A DNA stretch of 39,345 nucleotides from Trichodesmium sp. MAG_R02 (lineage in GTDB: Bacteria > Cyanobacteriota > Cyanobacteriia > Cyanobacteriales > Microcoleaceae): the NCBI GenBank assembly GCA_023356605.1, contig JAKQYE010000023.1, positions 2,061 through 41,405 on the forward strand, given 5' to 3'. Of the stretch, positions 32,028-39,345 are shown one piece after another; position 1 is the first letter of the stretch, and each line of letters opens with the position of its first letter. The notes under the pieces are model-generated. The model was given only the letters and a program-made list of their open reading frames with translations. It was not told the origin of the DNA and did no database searches. A program made the position numbers and the translations under genes.

Positions 32028-34427
32028 ATGGAAATAGATGAAGATATTGAAGCTTTCCTAGTTGAAAGCTATGAAACTCTCGAGCAGCTAGAGAGTGATT
32101 TGCTCAAACTAGAAAAACATCCGCCCAATCCTGAATTGATACAACGTATTTATCGATCGCTTCATACCTTAAAAGGAAATGCCGGATATCTCAATTTGGA
32201 TATTCTTCCATCTGTAGCTCATGGAGGAGAAAATTTATTAACCAGTTTGGAGAATGGTCAAATTATTTTGACTCCTCAGATTATGAGCCTTTTACTTCAG
32301 GTCATTGACGCGATTCAAAAAATTCTCGCCTGTCTTGAAACAAGGGCAGAAGAAGGGCATCATGATTATAACTCCCTTTTAGAGAGTTTGGCAAATGCTG
32401 TCTTATCACAACAAACTGAAAAAGCTCAAACAGAAGTTTCTTCAGCTCCTAAAAACCCTTTGTCTGAGTTGGAACAAGTAGACAGTTCCCATCAGTTATT
32501 AACCATCAGGGATGGTCAGCAAAAAGCTTCTATTGAGGAACAACCACTTTTTGGGGAGACGGAGCAATTATCCAATATTCCAGAAACAACTTCTAGATAT
32601 CCCATTACAGCAAATTTATGGCAAGATACTACTACCTATTCAACTGCAAATATCTCAGATAGTTACATTAGAGTAGATGTAAAACTGCTCGATAAATTGA
32701 TTAATTTGGCAGGGGAGTTGGTCGTATGTCGCAACCAAATTTTGGAATTTAGTAATAAACAGACTGATACTTTTTTTGCTGATACTTCCCAACGTTTAGA
32801 CTTAATAACAAAAAAATTGCAAGAAGGGGTAATGAGAACCCGAATGCAGCCAATTGCTAAAATTTGGAGGAAATTTCCTAGATTAGTGCGGGATTTATCT
32901 ATATCATTGGGTAAAGAAATAAATTTAGAAATGGAAGGGGAAGAAACAGAGCTAGATACAACTTTAATTGAAGCTATTTCATCTCCCCTAACTCATTTAG
33001 TGCGTAATTGTGTAGATCATGGTATTGAACTACCCAATATTAGAATCAATAAAGGTAAACCCCCTATCGGTAGACTTTCCTTAAGAGCTTTCTATCAAAG
33101 TGGTTATGTCAATATAGAGGTTGAGGATGACGGGATAGGAATTGATGCGCAGAATATTAAAACTAAAGCTCTTGAAAATAATTTAATTACTGATAAACAA
33201 GCATCCTGTTTAACTGAAAATGAGGCATTAAACCTAATTTTTATTCCAGGATTATCTACTGCTCAACAACTCACCAAAATCTCAGGACGTGGAGTTGGGA
33301 TGGATGTAGTCCTAAATAAAATCAAAGGAATTAGTGGCACTATTAATATTTCTAGTCAAGTTGATCAGGGGACTACTTTTAAATTAAAAATTCCCCTGAC
33401 TCTTACTATTATCCCTGCCTTAATTATTACTAGTAATGGCGATCGCTATGCCATTCCCCAAGCTAGTTTATTAGAATTAGTACGTCTGGAAGGGGAAAGT
33501 GCTAAAAAAGCCGTAGAAATGTTTCATGATATCCCTATTTATCGGTTGCGAGATCATCTTCTGCCTCTTATATATTTAAAGGATGTATTACAATCAGAAG
33601 TCAACCAGTTCCACCGTTATCCTCTTGCTACTCCCTGGTTAGAGAATTCCAATCTTAAGGGACAAAGTCACGATTTCGATATTCTAAATATTGTTGTCCT
33701 GCAAGCAGGAAATCAGTCTTTTGGTTTAGTGGTTGATACTATTAATGATACCCAAGAAATTGTGGTTAAACCTCTAGGAAGACAGTTCAAAGAGATTTCT
33801 TGTTTTGCTGGAGCCACAATTATGGGGGATGGAATAGTAGCATTAATTTTAGATATTCATGGATTAGCTGAAACTGTTAATATAATTTCAGAAGAAACAG
33901 ATTTGCAGACAATAAAACTACAAACCGAATCTCAAAAAGCTTCTGAGAAATTGGAGATGTTATTGTTATTTCTTGGATGTGATAACCGACGGATGGCTAT
34001 TACTCGGTCTAAGGTTGTTCGTTTGGAGGAATTTCCCATTACTTCTGTAGAATGCATTGGTAATCAAAAGATAATTCAATATCGGGAACAAATCTTACCT
34101 TTGATTTATTTATCAGAGCTTTTCAGTAGTAATCAATTATCTCCTCAAAGCCAAAATGTTTCTGAATTATCAAATATTCAAGTGGTGGTAGTCATAGATG
34201 AGAATAATTTAGTAGGATTTGTAGTGGAACAAATTGTGGATATTGTAGAGCAAGAAGTTAAGATTAAAGGTACTGCTACTGAAAAAGGAATTGATTATCT
34301 GGCAGTTATTCAGGAAAAGCTAACAGAAATTTTGGATGTAGAAGAAGTGATTAAGATGGCTAATTTAAAATTTTTATCGAATTTTAAAGCTCAGTTGCCA
34401 GAAAAACAAGTTACCGTTTCTATTTAA
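32028..34427 (+). CDS. cheA: Chemotaxis histidine kinase CheA with two C-terminal CheW-like domains
   Basis: This 799-residue cytosolic kinase autophosphorylates on a His and passes the phosphate to response regulators. An N-terminal Hpt domain (about 1-105) has IYRSLHTLKGNAG with the phospho-accepting His46. After a low-complexity linker (about 120-215) comes the dimerisation helix VDVKLLDKLINLAGELVVCR. The ATPase follows: N box LVRNCVDHGIE (near 322-334), G1 DDGIGID (about 367-373) and G2 GRGVGMD (about 420-426). Two CheW-like domains follow, at about 450-620 and 655-785, where most CheA have one. No receiver domain is attached and no CheY-binding P2 domain is obvious. It heads the cluster with cheW, cheB and cheR. 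Confidence 0.93.
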   Translation: MEIDEDIEAFLVESYETLEQLESDLLKLEKHPPNPELIQRIYRSLHTLKGNAGYLNLDILPSVAHGGENLLTSLENGQIILTPQIMSLLLQVIDAIQKILACLETRAEEGHHDYNSLLESLANAVLSQQTEKAQTEVSSAPKNPLSELEQVDSSHQLLTIRDGQQKASIEEQPLFGETEQLSNIPETTSRYPITANLWQDTTTYSTANISDSYIRVDVKLLDKLINLAGELVVCRNQILEFSNKQTDTFFADTSQRLDLITKKLQEGVMRTRMQPIAKIWRKFPRLVRDLSISLGKEINLEMEGEETELDTTLIEAISSPLTHLVRNCVDHGIELPNIRINKGKPPIGRLSLRAFYQSGYVNIEVEDDGIGIDAQNIKTKALENNLITDKQASCLTENEALNLIFIPGLSTAQQLTKISGRGVGMDVVLNKIKGISGTINISSQVDQGTTFKLKIPLTLTIIPALIITSNGDRYAIPQASLLELVRLEGESAKKAVEMFHDIPIYRLRDHLLPLIYLKDVLQSEVNQFHRYPLATPWLENSNLKGQSHDFDILNIVVLQAGNQSFGLVVDTINDTQEIVVKPLGRQFKEISCFAGATIMGDGIVALILDIHGLAETVNIISEETDLQTIKLQTESQKASEKLEMLLLFLGCDNRRMAITRSKVVRLEEFPITSVECIGNQKIIQYREQILPLIYLSELFSSNQLSPQSQNVSELSNIQVVVVIDENNLVGFVVEQIVDIVEQEVKIKGTATEKGIDYLAVIQEKLTEILDVEEVIKMANLKFLSNFKAQLPEKQVTVSI

Positions 34428-35122
34428 GAAATATGGGATAAGTTGGGTTGGGCTTCGCAATATATTTCCATTTCCCCGGGTGAGATGAAAAGTGAAACTC
34501 CTCTACAAAAGCTATAATTCCCTTGTTGACATCCTCCCCGGCCTAAAGCCACGGGGAAACAACCGAGCTTTAGCTCCGATGCGGGTTGACGTTTCACAGG
34601 CTGCCGCTACTTTGGCAGTAGTCTTACATTTGCCGACCAGTCAGTTTTTTGTCTCGGTAAACCCACCCGAGACTGATATATTTCTTGTGAACTAAAAAGC
34701 AAAAATAACATAACCTGTGAAAAAAATCAACTAAAAAGTCCCTCGCTTATGGGCGAGGCTTTAAACCCAATTTTTCGGTAATATTATCTCCGGATAATTA
34801 GGGCTGGCTGATTAAATATAAAAGCATTGACTCATATTAGTCAAAGCCTTTTTGTTGTCGAAAAAAGTACCTAATTTTAGGTCCAACAAGGGTGAAAAAT
34901 TTAGTATTTTGTGCCCTCCCTAGGCAGAAAAATCAAAAGGCTTTTCAGCAAACCCTAATAAGTTATCAAAAAGACTTTTTTATGATACTAGTTTTATCAA
35001 ATATAGCTACACATTATATTTAAGAATGAAATCATATAATCCGATGAAATAAAGCTGTGTAGTCTACGTTAATGAAATTGGTCAACTCATTATTTATCTA
35101 AACATATATTTAAGTATAAAAA
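34428..35122. other. Spacer between cheA and cheW carrying an IS200/IS605-derived relic
   Basis: It holds the relic at 34526-34785. From 34786 to 35122 the DNA is AT-rich and nothing is recognised. The relic may interrupt what was once a cheA-cheW operon. Confidence 0.5.
34526..34785 (-). mobile_element. Internally deleted IS200/IS605-type element (PATE-like) with tnpB 3' end
   Basis: The left border carries TTGACATCCTCCCC and a GC-rich hairpin (CCCCGGC...CACGGGG), a usual right terminus of tnpB-type elements read on the minus strand. The minus strand from about 34640 to 34530 also reads like a worn TnpB C-terminus (ANVRLLPK, a stop, RQPVKRQPASELKLG). The right border carries the hairpin CCTCGCTTATGGGCGAGG at 34741-34758. 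The GC content is well above the flanks. The guide-RNA (omega RNA) part of such elements overlaps exactly this 3' region. No complete transposase is left. Confidence 0.55.
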
Positions 35123-35569
35123 ATGGAGATTCCAACCATAAAAACGACCCAAGAAAATAAAATTTGTACTTTTTATCTGGAGAAACTACTATTGGGAATA
35201 GAAGTACAAAAAGTGCAAGAAATTATTCGTTATCAAAAGATCACTCATGTTCCTTTATCATCACCGGAAGTTGCCGGATTAATTAATCTTAGGAGTCAAA
35301 TTGTGACTGCGATTGATTTACGAAGGAGAATGCAGTTAAATGATCATAAAATAGAAAAATTACCTATTAATGTGATAGTAAGTTTGGCAAATGAAACAAT
35401 TAGTTTATTAGTTGATAAGGTAGGAGATGTCATTGATGTATCTCAAGATAATTTTGAACTGCCACCGAAAACATTGAGAGGAAAAGTACGGAGATTAATT
35501 AGAGGCGCTTATAAGTTAGAAAAACAACTTTTACTAATTCTTGATGTGGAAAAAGTAGCTGATATATAG
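35123..35569 (+). CDS. cheW: Chemotaxis coupling protein CheW
   Basis: This 148-residue single CheW domain bridges receptors and CheA. It contains FYLEKLLLGIEVQKVQEIIR near the start, then VPLSSPEVAGLINLRSQIVT, which is the CheW core signature (G.INLRG....), and VDKVGDVIDVS. Its length is typical. The stop TAG at 35567-35569 lies inside the terminal inverted repeat of a mobile element (TATAGTCATTT), so the present C-terminus may have been set by that insertion. It lies 695 bases after cheA and 434 before cheB, so an operon is possible but not tight. Confidence 0.93.
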   Translation: MEIPTIKTTQENKICTFYLEKLLLGIEVQKVQEIIRYQKITHVPLSSPEVAGLINLRSQIVTAIDLRRRMQLNDHKIEKLPINVIVSLANETISLLVDKVGDVIDVSQDNFELPPKTLRGKVRRLIRGAYKLEKQLLLILDVEKVADI

Positions 35570-35658
35570 TCATTTTCATTTAGATTGAGAAAAGTATTTA
35601 TTGCTATAACTCGCGTTTTAGCAGAGAAAGTTTTCCATTTTTATTTGAAATGACTATA
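35565..35658. mobile_element. MITE-like element, TTATAGTCATTT family, copy 3, overlapping the cheW stop
   Basis: It starts TATAGTCATTTTCATTTAGA and ends TTTGAAATGACTATA (94 bp). The ends are good inverted repeats. The TAG in its first bases is the cheW stop codon. Confidence 0.8.
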
Positions 35659-36003
35659 AATGTTACTTAGATGAAACTTTGTTTCCTAATTTGTTCTTCT
35701 GGGCCAGAACCTATTCTCCCTCCTTAGGTTATAACCCACATTCCGCACTTCTTAACATTAAATTGATAAGTTTTATTAATCTATCGTCCCGAATTCTATC
35801 CCTGAAAACCTTATAGCTATAGACATCAACTATTATAGAGAATTATAACTAATTTTCTCATAAAAAATTGGTTATAGATAAAGTTTATCAATAATGCTAT
35901 GATATTAAAAATATTAAAAGTCGATTACTATGTTCTCAAAATAGTCAAGAGACAACCATTGAATACATCCAAAAATAATTGATTCCTAAAATTCTAGTTT
36001 TTT
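35570..36003. other. Spacer between cheW and cheB
   Basis: It is filled by the rest of the 94-bp element and a 160-bp dispersed repeat at 35741-35900. No trace of a receiver domain in front of cheB was recognised. Confidence 0.5.
35741..35900. repeat. Dispersed repeat of about 160 bp, copy 2 (inverted copy at 30100-30285)
   Basis: It begins ACATTCCGCACTTCTTAACA followed by TTAAATTGATAAGTTTTAT and ends near AAAGTTTATCAATAATG. See copy 1. Confidence 0.7.
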
Positions 36004-36663
36004 GTGCCTGCACAGTTACTTTACTCAAACAGTGTTTTGTCCCATCTATCACTTCTCACCTATAAAAATATTCCCACTCAACTCTTATCCTTTAAAGTAA
36101 AGATTTTAGTGATTGGGGTTTCTATAGGAGGACCATTAGCCTTATCCCAGCTTTTACAAGGGTTTCCTAGAAACTTGAGGGTTCCTATTGTGATTGTCCA
36201 ACATATGCCTCCTGTATTTACCACTCGTTTAGCTGGAAGATTATCTTCTCAATGTCAAATTCCCGTACATGAAGCAAAAGACGGAGATGTGATTAAACCT
36301 GGAGAAGCTTGGCTCGCACCAGGGGATTATCATATTATTTTAGTGAAGGAAGGTACACAGGTTCGTATTCATACTATACAAACCCCTCCTGAAAATTCTT
36401 GTCGTCCGGCGGTGGATGTTTTATTTCGTTCGGTAGCTAAAGTTTATCTAGGTGGTGTGCTTGGGGTTGTATTAACAGGTATGGGTAAAGATGGACTCCA
36501 CGGTTGTGCTTCTATTCGTCAAGTGGGAGGACAAGTTTTAGTCCAAGATGAAGCTAGTAGTGTAGTCTGGGGAATGCCAGGAATAGTTGCCAATGCGGGA
36601 CTTGCTGATCAGATTTTGCCTTTAAATAAATTAGCTGAAGAGATTATGCGTAGAATTAATTGA
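36004..36663 (+). CDS. cheB: Chemotaxis methylesterase CheB without receiver domain
   Basis: This 219-residue protein holds only the methylesterase/deamidase domain that removes methyl groups from receptor glutamates. The catalytic triad is intact: Ser40 in VIGVSIGGPLAL, His67 in VIVQHMPP and Asp163 in LTGMGKDG. The spacings of 27 and 96 residues are close to those of Salmonella CheB (164, 190, 286). The usual N-terminal receiver that controls activity is missing and is replaced by about 34 residues without clear homology, so the enzyme may be constitutively active or regulated otherwise. The start is a GTG and is uncertain by a few codons. Its partner cheR follows after 317 bases. Confidence 0.92.
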   Translation: MPAQLLYSNSVLSHLSLLTYKNIPTQLLSFKVKILVIGVSIGGPLALSQLLQGFPRNLRVPIVIVQHMPPVFTTRLAGRLSSQCQIPVHEAKDGDVIKPGEAWLAPGDYHIILVKEGTQVRIHTIQTPPENSCRPAVDVLFRSVAKVYLGGVLGVVLTGMGKDGLHGCASIRQVGGQVLVQDEASSVVWGMPGIVANAGLADQILPLNKLAEEIMRRIN

Positions 36664-36980
36664 TTAGGGAGTCAGTAGTCAACAGTTGGGGAGAAATTGA
36701 TTAATATCTTAATACTCGGTAAGAAAGGTTTGATGTTTGATTTATTATACTTATCTAAACTTGATATTCAATTCTACATTCCGCACTTCAAAATGTAGTA
36801 CTAAAATATCATAATAGCTTTTACTATTTTGTCAATCCTGACTTTTTCGATATTTTTTTTCTTCTATTAATTTGTTGATTTTATAAATTATTCCTATGTC
36901 ATCAATGATTCCAGCTAATAGCATGTATTTTTTAACTTTTTACTAACATTTTTATTGTTTTATTTATTCAAATTTTTAAG
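36664..36980. other. Spacer between cheB and cheR
   Basis: A TCTACATTCCGCACTTC segment near 36774, followed by ATGTAG, resembles the dispersed repeat at 35741 and the one near 13800. Otherwise AT-rich with no gene. Confidence 0.4.
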
Positions 36981-37820
36981 ATGTTCTCTGAATTTATGTC
37001 TATTAGTTCTGTTGATTTTGAACATATTCGTAAACTTCTTTATGAAAAAACCTCTATGATTTTACCAGATAATAAGGTTTATTTTGTCGAATCTCGTTTG
37101 ACACCTATAGCTAATTCAGAAAAGCTTAATTCTGTGAGTCAATTAATCGCTCAACTTCGGGCTAATCCTTGGAATGATTTACACAAAAGAGCAATTGAAG
37201 CTTTGATTACTACTGAAACATTTTTTTTTCGGGATTATTATCCTTTTGAAGCTCTACGAAAATTCATATTACCAGAATTAATAAATAAACGAAAAATTGA
37301 CAGTTCTCTTAATATTTGGTCTTCTGCTTGTTCTAGTGGTCAAGAGCCTTATAGTATTGCAATTTTATTACAGGAACATTTTCCCCAAATTAACAGTTGG
37401 AATGTTTCAATTATTGCTTCTGATATTTCTGAGGAAATGCTAAAATTATCAAGGATTGGAAATTATAATCATAATCAAGTGAATAGAGGATTGTCAGTTT
37501 ATTTACGGAATAAATATTTTCAACAGCAGGGAAATAAATGGCAAATCATTCCAGAAATTAGTCGTAGGGTACAATTTCAGCAATTAAATTTATGCAAAAT
37601 ATGGAATAATTTGCCAAAAATGGATTTGATTTTTTTACGAAATGTATTAATTTATTTTGATATTAAGAACAAGCGAAATGTTCTTTTCCAAGTTCGACAG
37701 TTATTAAAGCCTGACGGTTATTTATTTCTGGGAGGGGGAGAAACAACGGTTAATATTGATGATAATTTTGAATATGTAAAGTTTGAGAAAGCCATTTGTT
37801 ATCGGCTCCGAAGTAAGTAG
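36981..37820 (+). CDS. cheR: Chemotaxis protein methyltransferase CheR
   Basis: This 279-residue enzyme methylates receptor glutamates with S-adenosylmethionine and works against CheB. An N-terminal helical domain (about 1-75) is followed by TTETFFFRD (78-86), a family hallmark, then the SAM-binding SSACSSGQEPYSIAI (114-128) and IIASDISEEML. The C-terminal part has LIFLRNVLIYFD and GYLFLGGGE. The length matches the family and no TPR extension is present. The ATG at 36981 fits, but a second Met at residue 6 could also serve. It is the last gene of the plus-strand che cluster and faces the MCP gene. Confidence 0.95.
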   Translation: MFSEFMSISSVDFEHIRKLLYEKTSMILPDNKVYFVESRLTPIANSEKLNSVSQLIAQLRANPWNDLHKRAIEALITTETFFFRDYYPFEALRKFILPELINKRKIDSSLNIWSSACSSGQEPYSIAILLQEHFPQINSWNVSIIASDISEEMLKLSRIGNYNHNQVNRGLSVYLRNKYFQQQGNKWQIIPEISRRVQFQQLNLCKIWNNLPKMDLIFLRNVLIYFDIKNKRNVLFQVRQLLKPDGYLFLGGGETTVNIDDNFEYVKFEKAICYRLRSK

Positions 37821-37901
37821 GATTTGCCGAATAAATCAATAATATCAAATATCAAAATAATGTTAAGTTGAAAAGGACCTTAACGTGAAAAAGGTATCAA
37901 T

Positions 37902-38000
37902 CCTAAATTACTAATGGTTCTAGCCCTTTTTAGGGCATCCACGTAATTCCCTTGTTTAGACTGACTTTGATAAAGTAATGCTATATTTAGGTAAAATTTC
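37902..38000 (-). pseudogene. Possible TPR-protein fragment
   Basis: The minus strand reads NIALLYQSQSKQGNYVDALK followed by RARTISNLGLIP, which has the spacing of a TPR helix pair (N.A.LY....G.Y..AL..A). There is no start and stops lie on both sides. With only about 32 residues the call is weak. Confidence 0.3.
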
Positions 38001-38041
38001 AGCTATTAAGTGATTAATATGATATCCGGATAATCAGCACT

Positions 38042-38147
38042 TATAGCGGTTTTCAAATTGATGAACTACATCACCATAACCAAAACCTTGTAGGGACGTT
38101 GCATAAGGGCGTCCCTACTGTGGTCTACCAACATGAAAACTGCTGTA
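38042..38147. mobile_element. MITE-like element, TATAGCGGTTTTCA family, copy 3
   Basis: It starts TATAGCGGTTTTCAAATTGA and ends ATGAAAACTGCTGTA (106 bp). It differs from the copy at 9822 at only a few positions, mainly in the central hairpin loop (GTTGCATAAGGGCGTC). Confidence 0.85.
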
Positions 38148-38404
38148 AAAAGTTTTGTTTGTAGTAGGGCAAAAACTATATTTGCGTTTAGGAGTAAATC
38201 CCTAGTATTAACTTTAATTATCACTATTCAACCGGAGATAATATAACACAGGTATAATAACCTCTTTCCTAAAGGAATTTTCCCTCACCTGAAGCAGGCA
38301 AAATTCAGAAAAATTAATACTTGTAACCATTCTCCATTGCCCCTAAACCTATTCCCTTCCCTCAATATTTAACTTTTTCAGCCAGCCCTATTTAGAGACC
38401 CAAA

Positions 38405-39345
38405 CTACAGTTTCTCAAATTTAAACTGATTTACTAATGCTTGTAAGTCGCCCGCTGTTTTGGATAACTCAGTTGCAGACTGTTGGGTTTTAGCCGCACT
38501 ATTATTAGTACTTTGGGCTGCTTGTGCCAGACTAATAATATTATCTGCAATTCCCGATGACTTTTCTGCTGCTTGGTTAACATTACGGGCAATTTCGTTG
38601 GTAGTGGCGGTTTGCTGTTCTACCGCTGAAGCAATTGTATTTTGGATGTCGTTAATTTGATTAATAATAGTGGTAATTTGACCGATCGCTTCCACTGCTC
38701 CTTTGGCATCTCCTTGGATAGCTTCAATTTTTTGACTAATATCTTCAGTTGCGCTAGCGGTTTGTTTTGCTAATTCTTTAACTTCATTAGCAACTACGGC
38801 AAAACCTTTTCCTGCTTCTCCCGCTCTTGCTGCTTCAATGGTGGCATTAAGGGCAAGGAGGTTGGTTTGTTGAGCAATAGAAGTAATGACTTTAATCACA
38901 TTACCAATTTCTGTACTACTAATTCTTAACTTACCAATTGTTTCATTAGTAGTTTCAGCAGTTTCTACAGCAGTTGTGGCAACTTGAGCAGCATTAGTAG
39001 CGTTTTTGGCAATTTCTTGAATACTAGTAGTCATTTCATCCACACCAGTAGCAACTGACTGAACATTGGCGCTGACTTGTTCAGCACTACTAGAAACTGA
39101 CTCTGCTCGAGTCGAGGTTTCTTGAGATGCTTGGCTCATGGTTTGACTTTCCGCCATCATCTCTTCAGATGATTTTGCAACAGTGATAGCAACTTGAGCA
39201 ATTTTTTTCACTTGTTCGGTAAGGTTAGCTGCCATTGTATTCACATTATCAGTCAACTCTTTCCATGTTCCAGCAACTCCCTCCACCTTGGCTTGACCTC
39301 CTAATCTTCCTTTAGTTCCCACTTCTTTGGCCACCCGCGTGACTT
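38405..39345 (-). CDS. Methyl-accepting chemotaxis protein, signalling part; N-terminus outside the window
   Basis: The minus-strand frame is open to the right edge (its first visible codons read [12 protein letters not shown]), so the start lies outside. The visible 312 residues begin with the end of a HAMP-type module ([20 protein letters not shown]) and continue into a long antiparallel coiled coil. The highly conserved hairpin tip [20 protein letters not shown] is followed by [17 protein letters not shown]. This tip binds CheA and CheW. The HAMP sequence type is common in proteins with several HAMP modules in a row. There is no pentapeptide tether for CheR at the C-terminus (it ends FKFEKL). 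It converges on the che cluster and is its likely receptor. Confidence 0.93.
   Translation of the reverse strand, partial: VTRVAKEVGTKGRLGGQAKVEGVAGTWKELTDNVNTMAANLTEQVKKIAQVAITVAKSSEEMMAESQTMSQASQETSTRAESVSSSAEQVSANVQSVATGVDEMTTSIQEIAKNATNAAQVATTAVETAETTNETIGKLRISSTEIGNVIKVITSIAQQTNLLALNATIEAARAGEAGKGFAVVANEVKELAKQTASATEDISQKIEAIQGDAKGAVEAIGQITTIINQINDIQNTIASAVEQQTATTNEIARNVNQAAEKSSGIADNIISLAQAAQSTNNSAAKTQQSATELSKTAGDLQALVNQFKFEKL

Larger units (their letters stand above)
37821..38404. other. Convergent spacer between cheR and the MCP gene
   Basis: It contains a possible TPR-like relic at 37902-38000 (minus) and a 106-bp element at 38042-38147. Nothing else is recognised. Confidence 0.5.

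Noticed and set aside
34492..34695. A 67-codon plus-strand open frame between cheA and cheW
   Set aside because: It lies antisense across the IS200/IS605-type remnant.
1..39345. tRNA, rRNA, riboswitches or an integrase-flanked island
   Set aside because: No cloverleaf, rRNA segment, riboswitch core or intact integrase was recognised on either strand by eye; a covariance-model scan would be decisive.

Overview
The window is chromosomal DNA from a cyanobacterium, most likely a filamentous marine type of the Trichodesmium/Okeania kind (inference). The sequence shows low GC, at least a dozen copies of the HIP1 octamer GCGATCGC (for example near 3345, 3728, 8140, 8806, 12753, 15966, 18360, 20204, 25437, 33441), gene products of cyanobacterial type, and unusually low coding density: only about 63 percent of the window is intact coding sequence. 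The rest is long AT-rich spacers full of short inverted-repeat elements and decayed genes.

Layout. 1-1408 (minus): a secreted TPR protein with near-identical 126-bp repeats, cut by the window edge. 1.8-2.5 kb: a PEP-CTERM surface protein. 2.8-3.2 kb: a dead secreted-protease gene joined to a transposase relic. 4.0-6.4 kb (minus): PEP synthase. 6.5-7.6 kb: two TnpB relics. 8.0-11.7 kb (plus): HflX GTPase, then a glutaredoxin and glutathione synthetase pair. 12.2-15.0 kb (plus): a Gfo/Idh/MocA oxidoreductase and a Kir-type potassium channel. 15.4-17.2 kb (minus): MutL. 17.6-20.1 kb (plus): three AIM24/TIGR00266 paralogues in a row. 20.2-20.9 kb: a dead M48 metalloprotease with an internal 125-bp duplication. 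21.4-22.2 kb: a TauE/SafE exporter. 22.5-24.1 kb: a graveyard of IS630-type elements. 24.2-30.9 kb (minus): an XPB-like helicase, a cyclophilin, a TenA-like protein, an ABC-F ATPase and PgsA. 31.2-31.5 kb: an IS607 resolvase relic. 32.0-37.8 kb (plus): a chemosensory cluster in the order CheA, CheW, CheB, CheR. It faces a methyl-accepting chemotaxis protein on the minus strand at the right edge.

How the genes fit together. grxC and gshB both serve glutathione redox chemistry. The four che genes plus the convergent MCP make up most of one sensory pathway: receptor, coupling protein, kinase and both adaptation enzymes. No CheY-like regulator is visible, CheB lacks its receiver domain, and CheA ends in two CheW-like domains. 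The minus-strand trio ABC-F, tenA-like and cyclophilin is tightly spaced and probably one transcription unit.

The strongest unexplained signal is the repeat content. At least four families of short inverted-repeat elements can be told apart by their ends: CAGGACTTACGCA (about 90 bp), TATAGCGGTTTTCA (about 105 bp), TATAGCAATCC (about 138 bp) and TTATAGTCATTT (about 94 bp). They lie beside relics of IS630, IS200/IS605, IS607 and probably REP-type transposases. I found no intact transposase, CRISPR array, tRNA or rRNA, and no gene set I would claim as an undescribed system. The AIM24 triplet, the chemosensory cluster and the element families are the best candidates for a second look.
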